Below, piece by piece: positions 10,901-20,089 of a stretch of DNA of 64,000 nucleotides (positions are counted from its first letter, which is position 1; the number at the start of each line of letters is the position of its first letter). Made by a program: the position numbers and the translations under genes. The stretch is from the NCBI GenBank assembly GCA_020186115.1, contig WSYJ01000133.1, positions 1 through 64,000 on the forward strand, given 5' to 3'. Below the pieces are notes generated by a model that was given only the letters and a program-made list of their open reading frames with translations, was not told where the DNA came from and made no database searches. Source of the stretch: Histomonas meleagridis (Eukaryota > Parabasalia > Tritrichomonadida > Dientamoebidae).

Positions 10901-12009
10901 AGAAGTAAATTATATTAATAATATACCTGTTGATAACTTCTCTTTAACAAGTCATAATCATGATGATAAATATTCTTTAATAAATCATACTCATAATACT
11001 ATAAATAACGACTTAACTGTTAACGGTAAAATTAATAATTATTATTTGAATAACGGTTCTTCAGCAGGAAATTATTTAAACACATTGCCTTGTATAGCTA
11101 CTATTAAAAGTGATGGTGTTATGGAAGTAGGTTGTTATATAGATTTTCATGATAATAATGAATTTAACAGTGATTACTCTTGGAGAATAACATCTACTGA
11201 TTCATTAGAGTTTAAAAGAAACGGTTCTAGATCAATTACTTTTAATAATAACGGCAATATTCAATGTAATACTGTTAACGGAATTAACTTAAATAATTTA
11301 GCATTAACAAGTCATACTCATGAACCAAATGATATAGTTCCTTATCAAAATGCTGTATTAAAAACAGGTAGATTTTTAGATTTCGTATATCATGATCAAT
11401 CAACAGAAGCACCGGGAACATATACTTGGAGAATAACTTCTTATCAAAATGAATTAGGATTTTGGCATTATTCTAATGATACTTATAGAAAAGCAATTAT
11501 TTAGCAGTTCAGGAGGAGGTCAAATTAATAAAACAATTATACATAACAGTCCTATTTCTGAAAATGAAAATATTAATAATTTCACTATTGGAAAACCTGT
11601 GTTTATAACAGGAAATGTTTATAAATTAACTTCTGACAAAAATAATGTTAATAAATACACTTCTACAACGGATTCTACTAACTGTATACCTTCTGTTAAA
11701 AGTACAGGTTCTTATAAAGAATTTATAGGAATATGTGTTGATAAACATATTGCTAACAGTATTTTTCAAATAGGAGATACTATAAAACAAGATATTAGTA
11801 TTAATCAAAATACTATAGATTTTAGTTCTCACGGAGATTATTATTTTAATGTTGATAATTCATCAAAATATAATATTGGTGATATAATATTATATGATGG
11901 CAGTATTTTAGATGATGATACTGTATTAACAACAAAAATAAACAGTATGATTATTGGAAAAATAACTACAATAATTGATAATAATACAGTAGCTGTTTTT
12001 AAAAAATAA
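7943..12009 (+). CDS. Phage-like fibre protein with HxH repeats, four frameshifts
   Basis: Successive plus-strand frames (7943-8170, about 8168-8251, 8228-8707, about 8703-11504, 11476-12009) form one long fibre of roughly 1,350 codons. The N-terminal 100 residues look like an anchoring domain. The shaft has about 15 copies of a motif like NHTHDDKYSL, alternating with short Asn-rich segments such as LTVNGKIN. A beta-rich domain containing SDGVMEVG..IDFH and SWRI recurs near 8560, 11110 and 11370. The C-terminal 170 residues form a separate beta-rich tip. HxH motifs in phage T4 fibres bind iron along a trimer axis; the same may hold here. Receptor binding is the likely job. Breaks lie near 8165, 8245, 8700-8706 (T run) and 11495. 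Confidence 0.7.
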
Positions 12010-12040
12010 TTAAAAATAATATATTTGAAATCTCTTATTT

Positions 12041-14246
12041 TTAATCATTGTCAATATGTTCTGTTTGATGATATATATTTTTATACTCATCTTTTAATAT
12101 ATTATACCACTTTCTTTCACCAGAAGTTTGACGTTTTCTATAACACTTATCTTTTAATTGAAGTTGAAAAGACCTTTCTTTAATATCATATGGTTTATTA
12201 TATAATACTTCTGAACATAACCAACCCTCACATAATTTATCATAATTATCACATATGAATTGTTCTACAGGGTTTCTTGATGCTTCTATTAAATCTTGTT
12301 TAGCTTCTGTTACAGGTATAATTCTGGGATTATAATTATTAATATCTTTTTTTATAAAATATGTTAATAAATGATTATAAAACTCAGGAGTAAAACTGTT
12401 ATATAAATTATTCCAATAATCATGATTGTCCTTATATTTACCGTTACATAATAATACGACATATCTTCTGTCACCTGATTCTATTTTTACAGGATAACTG
12501 TTATTAGTAACGAATATACAATTAGCAACGTTTTCAGAAGTTCTTCTAGGTTGATTTTTTTCATTAATTCTTATGGTTTTATCAGTAATAATTGATTTTA
12601 ATGTATCAAAGTTAGCAAGTCTGTCTTCACCTACATTTTTTAATTCATTTAATACTAACAACATTTTACTTTCAACAACGCTGTTAAAATTACCTGTTAA
12701 TTCACCTATTTGATTAATATTTTTTTCACTATATCCGCTTAATAATTCACAAATAACGTCAGTAAATGTATTCTTACCAATACCTTGCAATCCTTTTAAA
12801 ACAATTGCAGTTTCAGTTTTTTTACCGGGATTTTGTATTATATATGATACCCAATTTAATAAATAATTATATATATCATTATTATTATCAGCAATTACTT
12901 CATGAATAAGACTTAAGTATTTAGATATTATATCTATGTTTATTTTATCAACAGATTTGTATTTATATCCTTGAAATATAGAAAATATACCTTTATTGTT
13001 ATTACTATAGAATCTAACTCCCTTTATAGTTAGTTTTGATTGATATGCTATAAAAAGCGTCGTAAGCAGTGATTGTTTTTCTATCATCTTTCCAAAGTTT
13101 AATCATTTTAAGCAATTCTTTCATATTAGTATTTGTCATATAACCAATAACATATTTATCATTATGAATATCAAACGTTTTAATAATAAACATTAAATTA
13201 TTACTTTCTACAAATCTAATTACTTTGCTTAGATCTTCAACAATATCCTTAAAACATTTATATATATGTTTCTCAGCTTTCTCACGTATATTTGTCATGC
13301 TAAAATCGTCATTAAGTATTATATCATGTATAACAATATCGTCAACATCATTTTTGATGAATTTTTTATAAAAATCGTTATTATAAAGTTTGATTATTTT
13401 AATTAAAACTCCGTAATGAGTTTGTAAATGCATATATCTCTCTTTAGCATTATAAAAGTTAGATTTAGCATTAGGCGTTAAGTTACAATTATTATATATA
13501 AAGTCATATGCTTCATTTATTACTTCATTTGGTAAACTATTAATAGCTTGAAATAGCGGGAATAATGTAATTTCTTTTGATAAAGGTATATCACCAGAAT
13601 CATTATGTATTTCAAGACCTTCTAAACCATACATTAATGTTCTAGCAAAACCGACAGTGATATTGTCAGAGTTATTATACATCTTAATAATATTTTGAAC
13701 TTCCTGTGGTTGTTCTATAGTTATTTTTATATCTAAATCCTTTAATATATCATTAACATTTCTGATAATAATACTGTCATAATTACCTCTAATAAATTCA
13801 TATGTTGAAATAGGTAATTTATGTGATGAATCTCTATATTTTGAACCCGCCATTACAATTAATGAACGTTTATTTTCATCATAACAATTAAATATATCTA
13901 TATCAAATTCATTAGATTTATAACATTTAATCATTCTGTTATTATTAGCAATAAAATCATCTGTATTACAGTATATATGTAAACCGCCTGAAGCTGTTTT
14001 TACAACAATATCATCATCAGATAACTTAGATAAAATATTATTACGTATTTTATCTTTAGTATCGTTATCTAAAGATTTATTTATATCAATATCTATTACT
14101 GATAAATTTTTAATTTTATTATTTAATAAAGCTTTGCCTGTAACAGTGTTTCTTCCGGGTTGTCTTTTGTCGTGTTTATTGTAATTATATAAGTTGATGA
14201 TATTATTACCAAAACGTTCTTTTAATGTTGTCGTAGTCTGCGACAT
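12041..14246 (-). CDS. Maverick primase-helicase (AEP primase plus SF3 helicase), one frameshift
   Basis: The upstream frame (13014-14246) has primase features: VIDIDIN (DxD type), KTASGGLHIY (SGGxH-like) and a third Asp in FDIDIF, the archaeo-eukaryotic primase layout. The downstream frame (12041-13087) has an SF3 helicase: Walker A GLQGIGKNT (residues 99-107), Walker B LLVLNEL (143-149) and motif C CIFVTNN (190-196). The frames overlap by 74 bp, and the switch is near 13040 next to an A-run, so they are probably one protein of about 730 residues. D5-like primase-helicases start replication in many DNA viruses. It is convergent with the fibre gene, with a gap of 31 bp. Confidence 0.75.
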
Positions 14247-14490
14247 GATCTATTTTTATAAGAGAAAAAAAAATGAAATTATATAAAAAGAATACTGCTT
14301 TTTAAAAGTAATATTTTTGATATATATTTTTCCAAACATATTAATATATATATATATTTTGAAACATAATACTTATGAAAACAATACTTATAAAAACAAT
14401 ACTTATAAAAACAATACTTATGAAAACAATACTTATAAACATATTATTTTTCAACAATCAATATTACAGCAGATTTATAGTAAATCTATA
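14247..14490. repeat. Tandem 15-bp repeat beyond the primase gene
   Basis: A non-coding flank that contains five near-identical copies of AATACTTATAAAAAC at about 14367-14441, some with G for A. It leads into the inverted repeat cluster. No gene is seen. Confidence 0.7.
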
Positions 14491-15543
14491 GTATTTCTTC
14501 AAAGTCCTTGATGTCCCAGTCTGTCCGTAGACATATAACTTCATCTAAAACTTACCCGCAACACGACAATTTACGCAATTACGCAACAAAAATATTATTA
14601 ACAATATAATTACAAACAACATAAGTTTTAAAAAATGTTGTGTAAAAATATATGTATTAAAAAGTATGTTATTTTTGGTTATTTTTATAGTATTTCTTCA
14701 AAGTCCTTGATGTCCCGGTCTGTCCGTAGACATATAACTTCATCTAAAACTTACCCGCAACACGACAATTTACGCAATTACGCAACATAACAACAATAAT
14801 ATATATATATATTGCGTAATATATATTGCTAACAATTATTATAATAATAACCCTTTATAAAAGACGTAGACAGACAATATGTATATATATTATATTTTCA
14901 ACAATTTATATTTCAACAATTTATATTTCAACAATTTTATATGTTAACAATTTATATGTTAATAATATTATGTCTGACTATGTCTTTTATAAAAGGGTAT
15001 TATTAAAATAATTTGTAGCAATATATATTATACAACATCATATGTTTGAAAATTGCGTGTTGCGTAGTTGCGTGTTGCGGGTAAGTTTTAAGAGAAGTGT
15101 TCGTCCATAAGACAACCGTGGACACAAGGACTTTGAAGAATATATTTTGAAAATTCAACTTCTAAAAACCTAATATTTATCATTATCATGTTAGATATAT
15201 ATTTTGAAAATTCAACTTTTAAAAACCTAATATTTATCATTATCATGTAAGGATATATATATTTTGAAAATTCAACTTTCGAAAACCTAATATTTATCAT
15301 TATCATGTAAGGATATATATGTTTGAAAATTGCGTGTTGCGTAGTTGCGTGTTGCGGGTAAGTTTTAAGAGAAGTGTTCGTCCATAAGACAACCGTGGAC
15401 ACAAGGACTTTGAAGAATATATTTTGAAAATTCAACTTTTAAAAACCTAATATTTATCATTATCATGTAAGGATATATATGTTTGAAAATTCAACTTTTA
15501 AAAACCTAATATTTATCATTATCATGTTAGATATATACTTCAA
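14491..15543. repeat. Inverted and tandem repeat cluster, probable Maverick termini
   Basis: About 1 kb without genes. A block beginning TATTTCTTCAAAGTCCTTG and ending at TACCCGCAACACGAC occurs at 14491 and again at about 14690 (spacing 199). A diverged reverse-complement form occurs at about 15050-15140 and 15330-15420 (spacing 278). The middle has a smaller inverted repeat: ACCCTTTATAAAAGAC at about 14850 against GTCTTTTATAAAAGGGT at about 14981, around 15-bp ATTTCAACAATTTAT repeats. The right arm also carries five copies of a 57-60 bp unit containing CCTAATATTTATCATTATC. Terminal inverted repeats of one element, or two elements meeting head to head, would explain this. Confidence 0.6.
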
Positions 15544-15551
15544 AATTTAAT

Positions 15552-15826
15552 TTTATTCTCGAAGCGAATGAGAATGAGCTGAGAGCACACACCGAGCGAA
15601 GCGAAGTGCACATAGAAACGAAGTGGAGTTGTGCTGTGTGTGTGTTTAATGCCTCACACATTTAAATATAAATGTCATCATGAATTTAAATATATTTTAT
15701 TACTTTCAATCAAAACCAACCGATTTATGATAATTCAATCGATTTTAGCCGTTCATCCTTTAGTTTATGTAGCGCGAGTGGGAGCGAGTGCGTAGCACGA
15801 AGCTCACATAGCGCTGTGTGTGTGTG
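15552..15826. repeat. GC-rich hairpin plus (GT)n modules, left side of second element
   Basis: Two modules. The one at about 15552-15650 has GAGCGAAGCGAAGTGC and ends TGTGCTGTGTGTGTGT. The one at about 15769-15826 starts AGCGCGAG, contains GAGC...GCTC and AGCGC...GCGCT pairings, and ends in GCGCTGTGTGTGTGTGTGT. The second resembles the module at 19135. Likely element ends or structures related to them. Confidence 0.55.
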
Positions 15827-16025
15827 TGTTATCTGTTATATCTCCTTTACGCTTTCTTACTGTATCAATTATTCCTGGAATCTTTTTACCAAATTCAATT
15901 CCTCGACTGATTATTGGCGAGACCTTACCGTAAATTCTCTTTCCTTTATCAATAACTTTTCTTACAAGTCGTCCTGCACCTTGAATAAATTTTCTTATTC
16001 CACCGAATATACGACCTAATCCCAT
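15804..16025 (-). CDS. Small basic amphipathic protein (73 aa), virion-peptide-like
   Basis: Starts at ATG 16025. The first 55 residues are glycine- and arginine/lysine-rich with regular isoleucine and valine (GLGRIFGGIRKFIQGAG...), the pattern of a membrane-active or DNA-condensing virion peptide such as the core or internal proteins of adenovirus-like capsids. The last residues (THTHSAM) come from the (GT)n tract, so the stop lies in the terminal repeat. It is divergent from the integrase across 36 bp. The function is inferred only from composition. Confidence 0.5.
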   Translation of the reverse strand: MGLGRIFGGIRKFIQGAGRLVRKVIDKGKRIYGKVSPIISRGIEFGKKIPGIIDTVRKRKGDITDNTHTHSAM

Positions 16026-16061
16026 TTAATATAATTAAAAAAACGTTTTAATAACTCTTAA

Positions 16062-17286
16062 ATGAGTCTAAACGTTAATAGAGAAATTGACAAAACACAT
16101 TTTAAAACTTACAGTCACGTTAAAAAACACGTGCAAAATAAATTTCCAAATGTTAGTGAAAAGAAAATTAAAAAAGTAATTTTAATAAGATTGAAGAATA
16201 AATTTATTAAAACAAAAGATATAAAACCTTATATGATAAAAATATTTTCATTAATTCCAAATTGTTGGTTTCATGATTTATATGATAACACCAAAGGAAA
16301 GACTCCTCGTTATTGGCACGTGTTTATTGGAACAAATAATAGATATGTTTATTGTCTGCCGTTAATGTCAAAATCAGCTTTGGCAGTTCATGAAACATTA
16401 AAACAATTCATTGTCAAATTCCATCCGGTAAAATTAACGTCAGATGAAGAACCAGCATTTATTGAAAAAAATAATTTAAAACTTCTTTCTAAAAATAAAG
16501 TTGCCGTTCATACTATATCAGACAAAAACCATTCGTCTTTAGGCATTATTGATAGATTCATGCGAACAATAAGAGATATGAATACTCCAACGGAAAAATC
16601 TAAACATCAATCACATGATGAAAAATACACATTTATTACTCCAGAAAGAATGAAAAAAGTTTCTAAATATTTATAATAATATTTACCATTCAGCCATCGG
16701 TTGTTCTCCAAAAGAAATGTTTGATAATAAAGATTTAGAAAAAGAATATATTATTAAATGTTTAGAAGCTTCAGATAAACAGAAAAGAATAAAATATCTC
16801 ATTCTTCCTGTCGGTTCATTTGTACGTTATATATTACCACGTCATGAGGCGCCATACGGCGCCGGAGTTCGGAGAGCTCTCGGAATAACTAAGAAAAGAT
16901 TTCAAATCAGCCGTGAATGTTATAAAATTGATGAAAGAAAAGGAAACATGTACGTTTTAATTGCTCAAGACGGAACGGTAATTACTAAACCAAGATACAA
17001 ACTAATACCTATTGGTAAGAATAAACCAAATAATATTAAATATGCGTCAACTATTCCTGGTAAATGGGTTGGTTCTGTTGAAAAAATTTTGTCATTTAAT
17101 CCTAAAACAAATAAGTATAAAGTACTTTTTACCGTTCCTGGGCAACGTTCATATCAAGATGAAATTCCTGCTTCATTTCTCCGCGGTAATACTCCTCATA
17201 AACAGTCAGAAATTGAAAAAGAATTTTTTGAAAATACTACTACTAATACTACTACTAATACTACTACTAAAAAAGTTATTAGCTAA
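16062..17286 (+). CDS. Maverick integrase (rve family, DD35D), one frameshift
   Basis: The first frame (16062-16676) has the catalytic core: Asp72 in HDLYD, Asp128 in TSDEE and Asp164 in IIDRF, with 35 residues between the last two. This matches the DD35E spacing of retroviral-type integrases, with Asp in place of Glu. The rest continues in another frame from about 16680 and at 16717-17286, with an SPKEM-like motif and a beta-rich C-terminal region (GNMYVLIAQDGTVITKPRYK) like the integrase tail domain. The break is near 16670. The ORF ends in a low-complexity Asn/Thr tract (ACTACTAAT repeats). A further frame, ending KKSFDM at 17411, may be the displaced end. Confidence 0.75.
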
Positions 17287-17530
17287 AGGAAATTCGAAAG
17301 TGTTTTGTGAGTTTATCCGTTCATGTGAAATCACTTGAAAATCAAGAGTTTGAAGGAGAAAAAATAACGTTTCCGGAAAATACAAACAATAAGAAATCGT
17401 TTGATATGTAAATCATATGAAAATGCTCATTTTCTCCGATTCGTTGAGGGTTCACTTTTAGGTCATTTTTAACCCTCAAAATTTTAATGGTACTTTTTTG
17501 ATAAAAATAAACATATTCATAAAGCATCAG
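17287..17530. other. Gap between integrase and helicase genes
   Basis: Holds a short plus-strand open stretch, about 17289-17411, ending NTNNKKSFDM, perhaps the displaced integrase C-terminus. A direct-inverted pair, AACCCTCAAAATTTT / GAGGGTTCA, occurs around 17445-17485 and might help end transcription of the convergent genes. Confidence 0.35.
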
Positions 17531-18880
17531 TTATAATTCATCAGCAACTATTTGCTCTTCTAATGTCTTATGGACTTTTTCAAACCTATCATATACTTCT
17601 GGTAATGAATTATACACTTTAAATACTTTTCCATCAATCCTTTTTGCAGAAGCATTTCCAGTGAATTTTTTCATATTTGCAATAAAAGTCCTTTTACTGC
17701 AACTGTTAAATTTATTTTTATCAATAAAATCACAATATAAATTAAACAAGTCTGGTCCAGTAATATTTTTGATTTTATCATAGTCATCTCTAGCGAAAAT
17801 TTCATAACTTGACATATAAGCTTTTTTCATATTTTCTTTTGCTTCAGTATTTGGTATTATTCTTAAATTTGCTTTTGACACATCCATCATCATGAAAAAT
17901 GTAAATAAATTTTCATAAAATTCAGGTGTAAATGTTTTTGCCAATTTTGCAAAATATTTAAAATCTTGTAAATGTTTATCACTAGTTTTAGTCACAAGAT
18001 ATCTTATATCATAGCTTTCAATCTTGATTGGAACATCATTGTTTGAAACCATAATAAAATTAGCAACATTTTCCGTTTCACGCATCGGTTCATTCTTTTG
18101 ATTGATATTCATTGTTTTATCTGTTATTATAGACTTCAAAGCATCAGAATTTAAAAATTTATTGGTATCAATACTTTGAAGGTCATTTAAAACCAGTAAT
18201 TTTTTATTTTCTAATGTTGCATTGAATTTTCCTACGACTGACTCAATATTTGTAACGTTTTCATTTGCGTATCTTGCCATTAATTTGCATATTACATCTG
18301 TAAAGAATGTGTTTTTTCCTGTTCCTTGATTTCCTAATATAACTAATGCAATTCCAGTTTTGAAGTTTGGTTTTCGAAGAATGCTTGCAATCCATATTAA
18401 AATATATTTATAAATTTGTTCATTACCATTTGCTATTACTTCTCTCACATGATCTAAAAACGGTTGGATAATTTCATTTTTGACTTCATCAAGCTTTTTA
18501 TAATCATATCCTCTAAAGTAAGAAAAAATCTGAGGATCATTTGGATAAAATTTTAATGCTTTAACAGTAAATTCTTTTGTATTTTCTATATATAAATTCC
18601 AAGCGGAAACATTTTTTGTTTTGTTTCCTTCAGTTCTTTTACCAATAATTATTTTTTTCAACTTTTGTTTGGCAATATTTTCTGATGTATATGATACTTT
18701 CACACAATCATTTAATGCGTCATAATCTATGAATATGAACACTTCCGGTGTTGAATCACATACTAAAAAACATTTCTTTAAATCATTTATTGCTTCGTCT
18801 CCGTTTGAATCATATGGAGCATTATTTCTGATGTTCATTAAACAGAAAGAATTGTTTATATTAATCGTAACTTCTGACAT
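17531..18880 (-). CDS. SF3 helicase of the second Maverick (449 aa)
   Basis: An intact ORF. Walker A LGNQGTGKN is at residues 182-190, Walker B LLVLNDL at 228-234 and motif C FIMVSNN at 275-281, followed by a long conserved-looking C-terminal part. It is clearly homologous to the helicase at 12041 (shared LKSIITDKT, TSE/RETENVAN and IIPxTEAK segments) but diverged, so the two belong to different element families. The N-terminal 100 residues lack the primase motifs seen in the first element, so a primase may be absent or separate. The start is 50 bp from a strong inverted repeat. Confidence 0.75.
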   Translation of the reverse strand: MSEVTININNSFCLMNIRNNAPYDSNGDEAINDLKKCFLVCDSTPEVFIFIDYDALNDCVKVSYTSENIAKQKLKKIIIGKRTEGNKTKNVSAWNLYIENTKEFTVKALKFYPNDPQIFSYFRGYDYKKLDEVKNEIIQPFLDHVREVIANGNEQIYKYILIWIASILRKPNFKTGIALVILGNQGTGKNTFFTDVICKLMARYANENVTNIESVVGKFNATLENKKLLVLNDLQSIDTNKFLNSDALKSIITDKTMNINQKNEPMRETENVANFIMVSNNDVPIKIESYDIRYLVTKTSDKHLQDFKYFAKLAKTFTPEFYENLFTFFMMMDVSKANLRIIPNTEAKENMKKAYMSSYEIFARDDYDKIKNITGPDLFNLYCDFIDKNKFNSCSKRTFIANMKKFTGNASAKRIDGKVFKVYNSLPEVYDRFEKVHKTLEEQIVADEL

Positions 18881-18932
18881 CTTTTCAGTTGCATTAAAAA
18901 ATCAAATTACTACTTTAAAACTAAGCTTAATT

Positions 18933-19045
18933 TATAACTTGTAACGTAACGTAACCTGGTAACAGAGCCTCCTCTCACTTTTTATCCTCCTTCTTCTTTT
19001 TTCCAAATTGTCAAAGTTACAGGTAACGTTACGTTACAAGTTATA
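18933..19045. repeat. 26-bp inverted repeat with GTAAC cores
   Basis: The left arm at 18933-18958 reads TATAACTTGTAACGTAACG and on; the right arm, 19020-19045, is its reverse complement with one mismatch. The spacer is about 61 bp and pyrimidine-rich. It lies just upstream of the helicase gene. It could be an origin, an operator or a very small mobile repeat. Confidence 0.7.
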
Positions 19046-19131
19046 GTTAGATTTTCCGCACATGCTTATCTTTAAATGTGACCGTTGGTTCTAATTTTCA
19101 TTCTTCCTCTTGGCGCCAATGCTTTCTTTTA

Positions 19132-19192
19132 TTTAGCGCGGGATTGAGCGAAGCGTGAAACGCGAAGCTCAAATAGCGCTGTGTGTGTGTGT
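19132..19192. repeat. GC-rich hairpin plus (GT)n module, right side of second element
   Basis: AGCGCGGG...TTGAGCGAAGCG...CGAAGCTCAA..AGCGCT, followed directly by (GT)n. TTGAGC pairs with GCTCAA and AGCGC with GCGCT. It is the same module, in the same orientation, as at 15769-15826. Confidence 0.6.
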
Positions 19193-19402
19193 GTATAACA
19201 TTATTAATAATAACACTATTATGTATAACATTATTAATAATAACACTATTATGTATAACACTAGCAATAATAACATTATAATGTATAACATTATTAATAA
19301 TAACACTATTAATAATAACATTATTATGTATAACACTATTAATAATAACACTATTATGTATAACACTATTAATAATAACACTATTATGTATAACATTATT
19401 AT
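19193..19402. repeat. ATT/AAT-type minisatellite
   Basis: Irregular tandem copies of TAACATTATTAATAA and TAACACTATTATGTA, adjoining the (GT)n tract. Open frames on both strands here are by-products. Confidence 0.85.
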
Positions 19403-20089
19403 TTTGTACAAAATAATGACATCCTAAATAATTACATTGCTATATGTAAAATTAGATTGACATTTTAATCAATCACTCAATTACTTTTCTATCCAATTTA
19501 TGAATAATTATTATTCAACTTATATACAAAATTTATTAATTTCTACCAATATTAATATACATTTAGAAATATTAAAACGAATATATATTGTACAAAATTT
19601 ATATTCCTTATATATATATATATATATATATATATCATAATTTTTGATCGACAACAATATATTAATGATTTTATCCTACCCTATCCTACAACATTATCGT
19701 GAGAAATTTTTTTTTTAAAAATACGATCTTATTACATTATTGATTAATTATCCATAAAAATTATTTGAAATTATTCAATGTATTTAGATACATTTAGAAA
19801 CACTATTTGAAATTTTCATATTATATTCGAATGATCAATTTGGTAAAACTTTATCAAAATTCTGAGTAAAAATTTTCCTGATTATTATATCAAAAAGCAG
19901 AAAATCTCAGAATTAATTTTATAAAAATTTTTGGTTAATGTCATGTAATGTATAATATATAAATATTGGAGAACATTAACGTCATATCAGTAGAAAATCA
20001 AAAATATTTGAGAACATTTAACGTCATGTATATCAAAATTGAATTATATCCAATGACCTGTTTCGAAATATTCGAGATCACTTCATTTA
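19403..20089. other. AT-rich intergenic stretch
   Basis: No gene seen. A (TA)n tract lies at about 19609-19635. Two direct copies of GAGAACATT(T)AACGTCAT occur at about 19971 and 20013, just upstream of the MULE gene, and could be subterminal binding sites for its transposase. No clear terminal inverted repeat was found. Confidence 0.4.
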
